From Bryum argenteum (Eukaryota; Streptophyta; Bryopsida; Bryales; Bryaceae): DNA of 64,000 nt. The notes under the pieces are model-generated. The model did no database searches. It worked only from the letters and a program-made list of their open reading frames with translations, and had not been told where the DNA came from. This document shows positions 23,400-34,799 of this stretch, piece by piece. Each line of letters opens with the position of its first letter. The stretch's first letter is position 1. A program made the position numbers and the translations under genes. The stretch lies in NCBI GenBank assembly GCA_037043015.1, contig CM073328.1, forward strand, positions 11,257,495-11,321,494, given 5' to 3'.

Positions 23400-24200
23400 C
23401 TCCGAGCGCAGCAACCTAGCCAGAAACACTCGCACCCTCGCCCTAGCAAATCCACACAGCGCTCTTAAAACCCTATACAGCGCCCTCCATGATCAGCACG
23501 ACGATGGCGTGACAGCGTGAGGAGCTCGAAATGCGGCGTGACAGCGTGAGGAGCTCGAAATGCGGCGTGACAGCGTGAGGAGCTCGAAATGCGGCGTGAC
23601 GTCCTCAGCAGAAAAGCTACGTCAACCTACATGCTCAGCAGTGACATTCTCTCTCAGTGAAAATTCAAGCCGAAGAAGACAACAGCATGGCTAAACAAAC
23701 TGAAAAGCACATGTGATGCATAGTACCTTTGAGTGATGGCTGTGGTCGTCGTCTCCACCATTTCGCCCTCGCGAAACCCTAGCGCGAAGCAATTTCGCTT
23801 CGTGGACTCGGATAAACGACCTCGATCCTCCTGCAGTGCTCAGCAAAAAAGCGACTTCAACCTCTTGTGCTCAAGTTCCCTCCCTCAGCGCCCTCGCAAA
23901 TCCGCTCAGCGCCCTCGAAAATCGTAACAGAACCCTCCACGATCGAAACCAAACAGGACCCCTCGCAAAAATCAGCAAGACGACGACGTCACGAGCTCAC
24001 CGGAAATGCGACTTGAACCTCCAGACCTGCGCTAGCTACAGTTTCCTAGCAAAGCCGCTCGCGACCTCGCGATTCCTCACACCGCCCTCCACGATCACTA
24101 ACCAAGCATGAGCCCTCGCACAATCAGCAACACGACAGCAAAACCAAAAATCAGCAAGACGACGGCGTAACTCAGGAAAATCAGGAAGACGACGGCCGTG
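23400..24200. repeat. Degenerate ~150-300 bp repeats upstream of the zinc-module gene
   Basis: The motifs CTCAGCGCCCTCGCAAATC, CCCTCCA(C/T)GATCA and CAGCA(A/C)GACGACG recur in the same order around 23400-23520, 23870-24000 and 24060-24200. They look like three diverged copies of a longer unit in the divergent promoter region. Open frames here are artefacts of GC-rich repeats. Confidence 0.5.
23507..23602. repeat. 30-bp perfect tandem repeat, three copies
   Basis: The unit GGCGTGACAGCGTGAGGAGC plus TCGAAATGC is repeated three times almost without change, then begins a fourth copy (GGCGTGACGTC). Its near-perfect identity indicates recent expansion. Confidence 0.9.
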
Positions 24201-24642
24201 GTGGCAGAGCCTAACGGGGCTCATCAAACCTGTGACAGCAGCCATAAACGTGCACTGTCAGAGTGTCAAGTCAACCACCAGCTACCATCAAGGCCCAACC
24301 ACCAGCCAGATTCAACGGCCGAGATCAAACATAATCAACGGTTAATAATTGTTCTAAGATCCCAAACCAATCTGCAAAATGATAGACTTAATGTACTTGT
24401 GATTTTTGCCGATTTTGTACCACCCTTAGACCTTAGTGTGCTTCTACCCAATACTCGATTATTATGGTCGACAACAATCCCGCCGCTTGTATGGTTGTTC
24501 CTCCATTGAACACTCACTTTCCCAATCCTTGGGTCCATTCACAACAGGATCCACCCTCGGACTCTTATCCACTGAAATAAATCTACGAGTTTTGTTTAAT
24601 TTTGCCGTACATTTGAGAGCTCTCTAAAACTTCTGTAAAGTT

Positions 24643-25447
24643 ATGAGTGGTAGACCCTCTTACAATGACATGTCCAAAGACTCCGAGTTGTAGGGCATCA
24701 TGTCCCGGAATCTGCCCTATGTGTGGGACCAACTCCTAGTGAATGGAAAAACAATGTCGTGATTACTTTCATTTACAGTATTGGTTTAAATTGTTTTTTT
24801 GCATTTTGCTTGACTATAGCTTAATTGCAATGTTTGGGTTCTAATGCCTCGTCTGATCATTACCATTTGCTAGTCATGGATTTGCAAATTGCCACTTCCA
24901 GTAGTTCCAATGAGTCTACCATGAGAATGTCTTTTATAGACTTAGTGTTTGTCTATATGATAGTCAGATTTTCAGCGATTGACGACATAGTGCTTCCCAG
25001 GTTGATATTCCTCCAATTGGTCCCTCTACGGTGTCAGATCCCTCTTTCAATAGTAAGGGGTCTAGGACAATCTCGGAGTTGCAGCGAGGGCGGTACATAT
25101 TTCCTGCTCGAGACGATGCATCCGTTGTGGACTACACCAAAGAGGTTATAGATGATGATGATGGTGTCGTTGATAGTTATGTCAATGTACCGAATCGAAT
25201 TGTGGCGGCTTCATGTGATGACATCCCGGTTAGGACGACAGGCACCGTGACACGGATTAGTGACACCCCAATTCATTTCATGGACCTAAATGTACCTTGC
25301 GATTTAGGTCCTGTCAAGCTAAATGATCCTTTGCGAACTACAATCGCCCGTGTGGGACTGTCCTTCGGAGGAGACTATCCCCGATTTGTTGGGAAGCGAG
25401 ACAGAAATGTCCCTTTTGGTGATGCACGTCCGCGTAGTAATATTTAG
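24643..25447 (+). CDS. Hypothetical protein, doubtful gene model
   Basis: An open frame covering about 24998-25447 encodes an acidic, Pro/Ser/Thr/Val-rich segment (DYTKEVIDDDDGVVDSYVN, then SFGGDYPRFVGKRDRNVPFG). It ends at a TAG followed by an AT-rich 3' flank with AATAAA at 25515. Possible upstream exon material at 24643-24760 starts with ATG but contains an in-frame TAG. No domain is recognised. Compositional contrast with the flanks is the only support, so this may be a gene fragment. Confidence 0.25.
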
Positions 25448-26280
25448 ATTTTACTGGACTTTACTTCAAGAGGTCTTCAATTACACCAATAATTTGTTTC
25501 TGGATTTTTCCATCAATAAACTTTTCTCCTTTAGTAAATTTGTTTTATTGGGTGTTTGTATTTGGTATTAATTTCTCTTTTTATTTCAGTATAGTTTTCT
25601 ATATTCATTACATTGCCTTTTTATTTTGAGAATAGTCTGTTATATTGATAGAACATGCTTTTTATTTCGAGAATACTTCTCTCTATATTGATAAAGTTTG
25701 ATTATTTGGTAATGTATTTGGCTTGGTGCAGTTTAAGGGCGGGAGTATTACCCTAAGTCGTATTTACCATTTTGTGTATATATTCCCATTATAATGAATT
25801 ATGTGTTATTTCTATTATTAGTAGTTATAAATTAATATGATTGCCTAAAGTGACATAGTATATGATAAGATGAAGAGAGGCAGCGATCAACCTACGAAAA
25901 ACCTTATTAGTTTTCTAAAATAGTAAGTTTTTTAACACTGAGAAAATCTTACCCAACTTGTATTTAAAAGCTTATTGTGAACGACCTATAAATCCAAACA
26001 AGGTTGTGCAAATTGAATTTGGTTCCCAAATCACCTAAATTCTTGAATGTTAAAAAAACTTTCAGAAAAATCGGTTGTAGCTCCTCAAAATTGGGAATCG
26101 ACCATAAAATGGTTGATTGGACTTTTAGGGTTAATCGTTCAAATAGCTTCGAAGCTCCCAAATGAGTTCCCACGTGTTCCCCCTCACACTTTTGGTTCTC
26201 ACCGGCGACTACCACGTGGCTCCATTTTCATCCAAATATTCATCATCCACTATAACTTTCATCTGCTTTCACTTTCATCC
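25448..26280. other. AT-rich intergenic spacer
   Basis: No coding or repeat structure recognised beyond runs of A and T. Towards 26160-26290 the DNA becomes less AT-rich, consistent with the promoter of the VTC2-like gene. Confidence 0.5.
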
Positions 26281-26289
26281 ACAGCAGCG

Positions 26290-27833
26290 ATCCAATCCTT
26301 CCCTTCCAAAACGTGGTGAGGAGTAGTTGTGTATTGCCATCGCCAATCGTTAGAGATCTTCAAAATAGTTGCAGCCTTTCGTTAAAAATCACGATTTCTG
26401 GAGCTCTCGATGTTGCGGAAGTAACGAAGAACGTCGTTCTGTTTCTTTTCAGATAATTTCGGGTTTTTCTTGTCCTGTATTCGAAGAGAATTTGGAAAAG
26501 TAAACTTTACATGCCTTGAACGAAGGTTTTCCACTTTCTCCAATTCTGTGGCTGCAGATCAATTGTCCGATTGTTAAGGATGAGCGCTAGTCACTCGTAG
26601 CTTAGCTCACTTTTCGGTGATGAGTCAAGTCGAGAAAGATTTGCGCAATCGATGTTTGTTTCGTGATCCGATTCGGTAAGGTAACTTTGAAATTTCGCTC
26701 TGAGCTAATAGTATTTTCTTTTTTTCGATATTTTCGAGTGCTGCGCATGTGGCAATTTATCTCTCAGTTAGAAATTGCAGGAATCAGCAATTCTTGATCT
26801 GCTAGGATTTTGTCTTTAACTGCATGTGATCTGAGGATGAACAGTCTGCGAAATCTTGTATTTTTTTGCTCCTCTGCAACAGTTCAATTTTGATTAAGAA
26901 AACGCAGTTACGAAGCACGTTATTAGTTAATTAGTGCGGTGGCAGCGACGGATGATTGACGTCTGGTCCTTTCATCATGAATAGCATTTTACTTTGGTGA
27001 AAGCGAATATCTTGTGGCGTATGTCATTCGTGGTGGAGTTAGGCCGACCCCATTTTCCTGACGCGGAAAAAGTTTCTAATTATCACGTCTACCTGCTTTC
27101 TTCTATATGTTCATGCTACAGGTGTAGTATATACATCTTCAGAGGGCGAGAAAAGAGGTGGAAGCACATGAACATTAGTTGTTTTTTCGGCGAAGCTAGT
27201 TGCTGATTTACACATTCCGCATTCTCTTCTGTTTGAACGGAGCCACACTGCGTGAAATTGGAAATTGCAAGGGCGAAGGCGTCGTTCTGCTTTGGTAGCC
27301 GCGAGGGATTGGAGGTTCTGGCTGCGAGATAGGTCACATTCATTCTTGAAAAGCATCTTGAGACCTTCGGGGTTTTAGTGGTTCTGAAAAGCTTGTTTGT
27401 TCGGCACTGTCAAGGGGTTTGAGTATTGAGAAAATACACGCTCCAGCTTGCTGCGGCTGTGATAGTTCTAGTTGACGATCCTTTGTGGTTGTTAACGCTG
27501 GCATCTCAAGGAGCTAAGGTGGTTTCGATAGCGCACCCAGGTTTGCTTCAGTGGACATCACAGCTTTGCAAAGTAGCCTCGCCGTCCGTATAAGTGAAAT
27601 CTTTTATGCCGCAGGAATCCAATTGTCCCGCTCCTTCTCGTCTTCTCCCTCCTTGCACAGCGGCCGGGGGGCTCCCCCTAGCAAAGGCGGTCGGCCCTCC
27701 GACCTCTCTGCTCTTACCGGAGGAGGTTGTCGCACTAACTCTTACCCGATTGCTGTTCCTTTAGGGAACGCGCCAGGTCAAGTTTTCTCCTCGTTTGCAA
27801 GCAAGGAGGAAGAAGACGAGTATATTAGCAAAG
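26290..27833 (+). promoter_or_regulatory. Long 5' leader of the VTC2-like gene with uORF-like frame
   Basis: The 1.5 kb before the VTC2 start is moderately GC-rich and probably transcribed. Its last part, 27518-27833, is one open frame without any ATG. It reads as conserved-looking protein (GIQLSRSFSSSPSLHS, then GGRPSDLSALTGGGCRTN) and runs on past the main start, out of frame, to 28015. Plant VTC2/GGP mRNAs are known to carry an upstream ORF with a non-AUG start that mediates ascorbate feedback. The position, absence of ATG and non-random composition fit that element. A spliced leader is possible: acceptor-like CACCCAG and CTTCAG lie at about 27534-27550. Confidence 0.55.
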
Positions 27834-29227
27834 ATGTTGACTATCAAGAGAGTGGAGACAGTGGTTTCCATGCATCAGCAGTTGGACCTAGCGCCTGGCT
27901 GTGGTCGAGATTGCCTCGGCAGTTGCTGTCTTCCTGGTTAGTTCGACTCTATCCTCTTCACTCATGCAAGTATCATCAAATTGCAGTTGTACTCTCGTAT
28001 GAATGTCGGTGGTAGGGTAGAAGTTTATATTTTGTTTCTAGTTTAGCATTCCTGCTCATTAAATCGTTTTGTTACATCTGCAGGAGCTAAGTTGCCGCTG
28101 TACACGTTCGGTATTAAGCGAAGTTTGGGCTCCAGCAAGAGGGCGCACTTTGGTAGCGACGACCACTGTGTACCCGACGATGCCCCTGAGTTTGGGACGG
28201 ACGATTCCCAGACCGAGAGTTATTTATTCGATGAACTTCTCCTCGCACATGTATATCATTTTTCTTTTCCGTTTGTAAGATTTTGATATTGTTGTTACAT
28301 GTGCGCAGTGTTCTGCGCACATGATAGTTGGTTTAATGGAAGTAGATTGAATGATATTATAAATATGAATAGTGCAGATTTTTTAGAATTGACTATCTGA
28401 GGAAATCCAAATCTAAATATTGGAATTGCAACATTTGCAAAGCATGTTGTGTTGAAGTTCTCTTGGTGTCTTTCTTTGCTCCAGTGGGAAGATCGCATGG
28501 TTCGCGGGCTTTTCCGATACGATGTAACAGCTTGTGAGACAAAGGTATGACAAACTTATTTTGTATTTGGTGTTAACATTAAATTTTTGCACAGTTGTTA
28601 GTTGGTATGCTTTTGTTAATCGTCTCTGTATCATGGTTGTTTATAGCGAATATAAGTGATTCAGGGGGTAATGCAGAAGGTATAATTTTGTAGCTATCAC
28701 AAAATATTTGGTTCAAAGAAAAAATTAAAACATGAATTGTGAGGTCAAATCCCGGTGTTCCGGTTTTTAACTCACAAGTGGGCCGTGGGGTGGTGTGTTA
28801 CTAGTTCCTTCCAAGCAATGGAATTCTCCAAATTCTCATGCAAACATGCGATGCTCCTTCAAATATCAACAAAAGGTCCAATCACACAAGTAACCTCAAT
28901 CCTCCCTATAAATTGCAATTCCATGAGTGACTCAAGCTCCAAAACCCATCAAAATTGAGCCTAGGAGGCTACAATTGTACCTCTTGAGCCACTAGGGCTT
29001 TGGGCCCAATTATGAGGTCAAATAGGACCTAAACTCAAGCAAAAACTCCCAAAATGCATCAAACTATACTACTACAGCACACTTTCTAAGCTCACAAAAA
29101 TGGTAGATTCAATTGTAAACCCCCATTTCTCGGTTCCAAGGCAATCCAAGCCCATACACATGCTCATAATTCATTTCTACAATGCAAGACACACTTGAAT
29201 GAGACACTAGGGTTTCCTCGGAAAAAA

Positions 29228-29415
29228 TTGGACAGCGCTTCCGCGCTTGACCCAATACTTCCAAATCAAGCCCTAACTTCAGCAAATGAACAAAACTTTG
29301 AACAACAAGAACCTAGTGAAATTCGGACAGCGCTTCCGCGCTAATGACAAATTACCGATTTTTTTACTTAATCCTATCAATTTCAGCCCAAATTTTGGGC
29401 AGCGCTTCCGCACTA
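29228..29415. repeat. Three copies of GACAGCGCTTCCGCGCT
   Basis: A 17-bp motif with AGCGC...GCGCT dyad symmetry appears at about 29231, 29324 and 29397 (the last GGCAGCGCTTCCGCACT) within the intron insertion, at spacings of about 93 and 73 bp. Confidence 0.75.
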
Positions 29416-30699
29416 CCCTTTACACACGGAGCACCCTAATTACACATCTAACATTCCAGCAAGCTTATTCATTCAACTAGACAACCATCACACACATAAG
29501 ATACCATGAATCACAAAAATCAACAAACAATCAATTTTTTGGCAAGGAGATTGCCATTTTTTAGGATGGATTCCACAATTCTTACTACGTATGACTACAC
29601 AATCTACCAACGCAAAGTGATGAATTACTCAAGCAAAAGAGGGAATGGAGGGACTCCCTCCTTGTCACCACCTGTCTACCCTCCGTAATATCACGGAGGA
29701 GACAGTGTCGAGGTTGCCGTCGTCGTCGAGCGATGCTCTTGCTGCGATGAGTCCTCGTTCGATCGATTCGGCTCGCGTCGCCGCATTGCCTTACTCGGCC
29801 GAGCGTTCTTGCCGACTCGCCCAAAGCTCGGTGCTAACCGCCACAGGATGGGTTGCCGATCGATCCTGGCGCCGGCGTTGGTCTTTGCGACCGGTAGACC
29901 ACCTTCCTCGTGATCGCCCGTGGCTGCACCTCGCCCGGCACGCCCACACGCCGACGACGCTCGGTTCGCGGATCTGTCGCCGAGCTCGTCGATGAAGCAT
30001 CGACTCCGTCACCCCCCCCCCGAGCGTTGTCGCCAGCCGGGCAGGGTCGTCGTCTTCGTCCTCACCGTGACCGGCCACTGTGACTGCAGAGTCAGTGGAT
30101 CGCCCGACCTGCGTCGGCGCGCGCGGATCGGCGTCGAGGCTTCCGCCTCGCACCAAGACCGACCTTGCCGGCCCAGATCCTCCTCTCGGCTGCTCCGTCC
30201 TCCTCTGCGGTGTCGATCCCAGTGCTTGGAGTACATTCCCGGCCCGCTCCGATGGCTCCGTCCTCCTCTCCTGCGGTGTCGATCTGAGCTGGGCTGCATT
30301 CGGCCGCCGCTCCGATGCGCTCTCGCGCTCCGGTGGTGCCCGTGCGCGCTCCCTGGAGCCTCGCGCTCCCGGTGGTGCCGCCCGTGCGTCGCTCCTGTGG
30401 TGCCTGCGCCACGCCGCTTCCACCCCGGCTCTCGTCGTCGTCACCACTGCTGTCGCGCGCTCCCACCCCCTCCGATCGCGACTCCTCTCGATCCTTCACA
30501 CTCATACCAACACTCTACTCCCAAGCGCACAACCTAATTTCGTGGACATTTTTTCCACTACTTGACACAACCGGGGTTTCTTCAACCAATACTAGCTAGA
30601 ACTCATAAATTCACGACAACAACCTGGATCTCACAAATTCGCTTCAAAAACACACGCACACACCAAAAAACCAGCCTAACGGCCTTCTCCTCCAACTTC

Positions 30700-30800
30700 T
30701 CTCCCTCCCTGGCTGATCCAGGGAGGTTGAAGCAAAAAACTTCATCCGTCCAATTGGGCGGATTTCATCCGTCCAGTTGGACGGACTTTCATCCCTGGTT
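30700..30800. repeat. Inverted and direct repeats with CATCCGTCCA core
   Basis: CATCCGTCCAATTGGGCGGA and CATCCGTCCAGTTGGACGGA are adjacent imperfect palindromes. They are enclosed by CCAGGGA (at 30718) and its complement TCCCTGG (at 30793), forming a compound hairpin inside the intron insertion. Confidence 0.7.
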
Positions 30801-32542
30801 TTTTCTAACTAATTAGGCAAGATAAAGGCACCACACTTCATACTAGGGATTTTGTAGAAAGTAAGGGCGAAATGGGGTAACCCGGGCCCTACTTATGAAT
30901 ACATAATTGCTAAAACATACTAAAAACTCGCCATTTAATATATCGGCGTTTATCAAAAATACTAATTTGGTATAAATTGGAGCAAGAACGGCCGCTTGTG
31001 CCAACACCCCCTATGAGACCATGGGTATTCCGTGAATCCACGAAATGAGCTAAAAGGTCTAATTAAACCATGGAAACTTCATAATTACGCGCTAAACTTT
31101 GCGGGGAACGTATTCCCGCTAAAGTGAACCGTTTCGCGGGTTCACATGAATTCTATAACGATTTGTTGACTTCAAAGTAGTAGAAGAATTCTGAATTGGG
31201 GAATGAGTGAACTGAAGCGAAATCATTGTGGAACTTTAAAGATGGTAGTATATTGAAGTGATTTAAGTCTTGTTAAACTGAAAATTGAAGCGCGCTTCAT
31301 ACAGATTGAGTGGTTTGAACCGGGGGGTTGTGTTTAATACGTTGTCTTTTACTGCAGATGCTTCCCTGAAGAATACGGGTTTATTGCGCAGCTGAATGAG
31401 GGGAGGCAATTGCAGAAGCGCCCGATTGAATTTCGGGTTGACCAAGTCCTTCAGCCCTTCGATCCGAAGAAGTACAATTTCACCAAAGTTGGTCAAGAGG
31501 AAATCTTGTTCCACTTTGGACCGAGAGACAACGATACTAGTGAATACTACGAGACAGCGCCGCTTCTGAGCAGCCCCAACGTGGTTGCTATCAACGTGAG
31601 TTCCTTGGTTGATATGTTTCTTCTATGACTTATTTGTAGCATTTGTTTTCAATCGGCTAGACGATCTATTTTTAAATTTTCTTACTCTGTGATGCTCCAC
31701 AGATTTTAAATCCACTTTTATCTTATTTGTTATTCATGTTCGGAATCTACAGGTTAGTCCCATTGAATATGGGCATGTACTGTTGGTTCTTCGAGTGTTG
31801 GACCGGCTGCCGCAACGAATTGACCAAGATTCTTTCCTACTCGCTCTGCACATGGCTGCAGAGGCGAACAACCCGTACTTTCGTTTGGGTTACAACAGCC
31901 TGGGTGCATTCGCCACTATCAATCACTTACACTTCCAGGTAATATTTTATGTTGTTTTGACCGCTGATCATCAATCTGCATTTATCGGAGAGCCCCAAAA
32001 ATTCTGAATTTTCTGAACTTAACAAAGTCTTTACAATCATGTAGGCATACTATCTAGCGGCTCCTTTCCCGATCGAGAGAGCACCCACAACAAGAGTTGC
32101 ATACGGCAAGAAGAAGGGAGGAGTGAAGGTTTACGAGCTCAGCAAGTTTCCAGTGAGGGGACTTGTCTTCGAGATGTCCAACAGCATCGAGGATCTTTCT
32201 GTCGCGGTTGCGAATGCATGCGTCTATCTCCAAAACGAGAATATTCCTTACAACGTTCTAATCACCGATAGGAGCACGAGAGTTTTGATCCTCCCTCAGT
32301 GTTTTGCCAAAAAGCAAGCTTGAGGTGAGGTGGACCAGGAGATTCTGGATACGCACGTCAATCCCGCCGTGTGGGAAATAAGTGGTCACATTGTGCTGAA
32401 AAGAAGGAAGGATTATGACTCAGTAACGGAGGAGTACGCATGGAAATTGCTAACTGAAGTTTCTCTCTCTTTCGAGCGTTTCGAACAAGTGAAGGCAGAA
32501 TGCTTGAAGGCAGCATTTGGGAAGTCGCAAATCCTATCATAG

Positions 32543-33360
32543 TCGCATCAAATGGTGGCTCCTTCAATCTTCTGGAGAAAATGAATGTTCCTGCCAACAA
32601 GGCTGCTGACTCCATGGATGCTGTTGTACTGAGCTTTGAAGGTTGAAATTCTTGCACTAGTTTCGCTTAAGTTTAAAGGTTAGACAGATATATTACATCT
32701 GTTATGTTCTTTGTATCATGTTTGTATACGTGTATCATGGATTCTACTCCGTGTAGCAATAAATTGGTTTGAGCATTAAATTTGAGTCTTAAACTACTTG
32801 TGATGGCCATTTGACTCTTTGTAACTGACTTGATGGATCAGTGGCTCATACTTCTCAACAATCAATATTGCAGAGGACAATCAGAGGAAAGGAGATGCAT
32901 GGGTAACCGCTTCCTGTAGACGTACTTGTAGTTGAACACGTGTGTATGCATGTTACACACTGCATGGCTTTTGTACAGACAGTGCAAGTTGATTTTTGTT
33001 TTTTGGCTTGGATTCTTTATCAACTTGTGAAGCACAAAAGACATCTGAGATGCACCAACCTGTATATTATAAATGTGAACCTTTCGGATTGAATCACGAA
33101 AGTTGGATTGTACTAGATCAGGATATCTTGCATATAAGACAAATGGCCGCTAAAGTATCTCTACGTACTTTAAGATATTTTCGTACTTTTTTATTTCGTA
33201 GAAAAGAGTGGAACCGGCAGTGAAGCGATTCTGCATGCGCGCGTACATGTACAACTGCTTATGGATAATCTATTTTATTGCACGTATGAAGTTTTTTAGT
33301 ATCCTTGCATTGGTTTTCTTAGTCTCAAAGTATTAAGACAATGCGTCATCCTTCTAATTT
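32543..33360. other. 3' flank of VTC2-like gene
   Basis: The first part (to about 32645) remains open in another frame. AATAAA at 32758 could be a polyadenylation signal. No other feature recognised. Confidence 0.5.
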
Positions 33361-33364
33361 TTAA

Positions 33365-33726
33365 CCCTTAAACGCCCATGGGGTCCAAAACGGGCAGCCT
33401 AGAATTGGATCACAACATCTTTTGGACTTGGGCATCATGAATAGTGCACTTTTTGAACTTGGGCATCATGAATGGACCAATCAATGATGAGCTTGCAACC
33501 TCCTACAAGGTTATGTACAACCCCAACCTTGCTACCACAATCCTTTCAAAGCACAAAATCACTCATACAAATTGTGATTTGAATTGTAAAATTTCACTTT
33601 TTGAATGCATCACAAGAAGGTGACCAGTTTGACATCAAAATATAAGTGAAAATTTGAGTACAGTGAGAGCTACACAGAAGATTTTGTTGGAATGTGACCC
33701 CTCGGGTCACGTTGGGCGTTTAAGGG
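33365..33726 (+). mobile_element. piggyBac-like MITE with TTAA target duplication, copy 1
   Basis: The 362-bp element is bounded by perfect terminal inverted repeats CCCTTAAACGCC(C) / (G)GGCGTTTAAGGG and flanked on both sides by TTAA (33361-33364 and 33727-33730). An internal dyad GTGACCCCTCGGGTCAC sits just inside the right end. It has no coding capacity. The TTAA duplication with a CCC start is the signature of the piggyBac superfamily; Kolobok elements also use TTAA. Confidence 0.85.
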
Positions 33727-33964
33727 TTAAATCATAGAGTATTTACAAGTTTCACTCTCCAATCTGAATAGTTTGAGCTGCTTAATTCAGATAAAATATG
33801 GAACTCTCATTTTCAGATTAGAAGAATCATATGTGAAATGGACCTGAATAATCTTTCATCCAGTACACCCACTGTAGATTTGCCGATCCCGCAAGCAGAG
33901 ATACGATTTCACCAGGTGCTCAAGCGATGATGTACCATCCTTTAACTCCTAAAGTCGAAAGCCC

Positions 33965-34770
33965 CCAAAACTGTCACAACTCCTCAAAAACATCCTCTTT
34001 CAATTGAAGATGAAAATTTTCAAGGTTCGACGTAATCTCAAGTATGTAACCGTAAGATCTTGTGCCCAACTTTCCATGTATGTGTGTATCAAAACTTAGT
34101 TTGAAATTCCTTACCAATTGTGAGATCGTAACATTCAAAGTTGTAAAAAAAAGTTTTTTTCCCTTGTTGCAAAATGGGTTGGAAGTTTTTTGTGAGCCCA
34201 AAAAAACCAACTTCAAGAGTAAACTTGAAATGAGGCTCTTCAAATTCTTGTTCCTAAGTGAGTTAGGAGCATGCCAATGCAATTTTTACCCTCGTGCGAC
34301 CCATAAAACCTAAAGAAATGCTTGATTTTTCACATGGAGGTATGCTGAAATTCAACTTCAAAGGCCCCTCTTTGACAGTAAAAATGGCTTGTGAAATATA
34401 ATTGGATGAAATATCCAAACGGTGAAACTATGTCTTAAAACCTTATTTCGAAGTACAGAAAACAAAACTTGAAAAAAAGTAAAATCTCAATTTTTGGTGA
34501 ATTTTTGAAGTTCCTGCGATCTTATTTATTTTGGGCAGATTTTGAGAATAAATGAGCATATACCTCAGTTTGGGCAGTTTTGGGCAGATTTCAAATAGTG
34601 TTTTCAAACTTTGACCGTGAATATCTCCTAAAGTATGAGGAATTTTGGAGCGTGAAATGACTTTTTGGAAAGCTATGGAAAACCTCTTCTGAGCTAAATA
34701 TAGTAAGTACGGGGCTGACCAGACCCCAAACGATCCGATTTGGGCTCTTTTCGACTTTAGAGGTTAAGGA
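33965..34770. repeat. Dispersed repeat family A, copy 1
   Basis: About 800 bp recognisably matches 54890-55720 in the same orientation. Shared segments include CATTCAAAGTTG, GAGGCTCTTCA, ATGCAATTTTTACCCTC, ATTTTTCACATGGAG(G/T)TATG, and TTTTGAATAGTGTTTTCAA-type sequence. A third partial copy is at 46990-47180. No coding capacity or termini were identified, and the class is unknown. Confidence 0.7.
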
Positions 34771-34799
34771 GATCAAGTTTGATAAATTTCAAGTCACGC

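Larger units (their letters stand above)
28660..31260. mobile_element. Large insertion in VTC2 intron 3 (LTR-retroelement-like remnant)
   Basis: The intron begins and ends in AT-rich DNA typical of this gene, but 28.7-31.0 kb differs. It has a CA-rich stretch (28740-29500), a GC-rich core (29640-30530) open on several frames without recognisable protein, and a TGTTGGCACAAGCGGCC motif on the minus strand near 31003-30987 that looks like an LTR start. No reverse transcriptase, integrase or target duplication was found, so boundaries and class are uncertain. A solo LTR or a non-autonomous element would fit. Confidence 0.35.
27834..32542 (+). pseudogene. VTC2: VTC2-like GDP-L-galactose phosphorylase, disabled by frameshift and nonsense codon
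   Basis: GDP-L-galactose phosphorylase is the controlling step of the plant ascorbate pathway (GDP-L-galactose + Pi to L-galactose-1-P + GDP). Exons: 27834-27936, 28084-28250, 28485-28544, 31358-31595, 31753-31938 and 32045-32542. They carry the family's start (MLTIKRVETVVS), the Cys motif GCGRDCLGSCCLPG, WEDRMVRGLFRYDVTACETK, EFRVDQVLQPFD and the histidine-triad motif HLHFQ, followed by VNPAVWEISGH. Two lesions are visible. One extra C in CCC at about 31364-31366 puts exon 4 out of frame. An in-frame TGA at 32321-32323 lies between KKQA and GEVDQE, although the frame stays conserved to 32542. Intron 3 is 2.8 kb because of an insertion. Conservation elsewhere is strong, so recent pseudogenisation or assembly error are both possible. 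Confidence 0.85.

Noticed and set aside
23733..24509. Overlapping small ORFs upstream of the zinc-module gene
   Set aside because: They lie in degenerate repeats, are Ser/Pro/Arg-rich in all frames and show no domain.
27551..28015. The long frame overlapping VTC2 as the true VTC2 N-terminus
   Set aside because: The family's start (MLTIKRV) and Cys motif lie in a different frame beginning at 27834, so the long frame is leader.
29791..30447. 218-codon minus-strand ORF in the VTC2 intron
   Set aside because: The GC-rich DNA is open in several frames on both strands, and the peptide is Arg/Ala/Ser low complexity with no domain. It is most likely an artefact of composition.
32321..32323. TGA in VTC2 as a selenocysteine codon
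   Set aside because: Land plants lack selenoprotein synthesis and the family has an ordinary residue here. A nonsense change or error is simpler.
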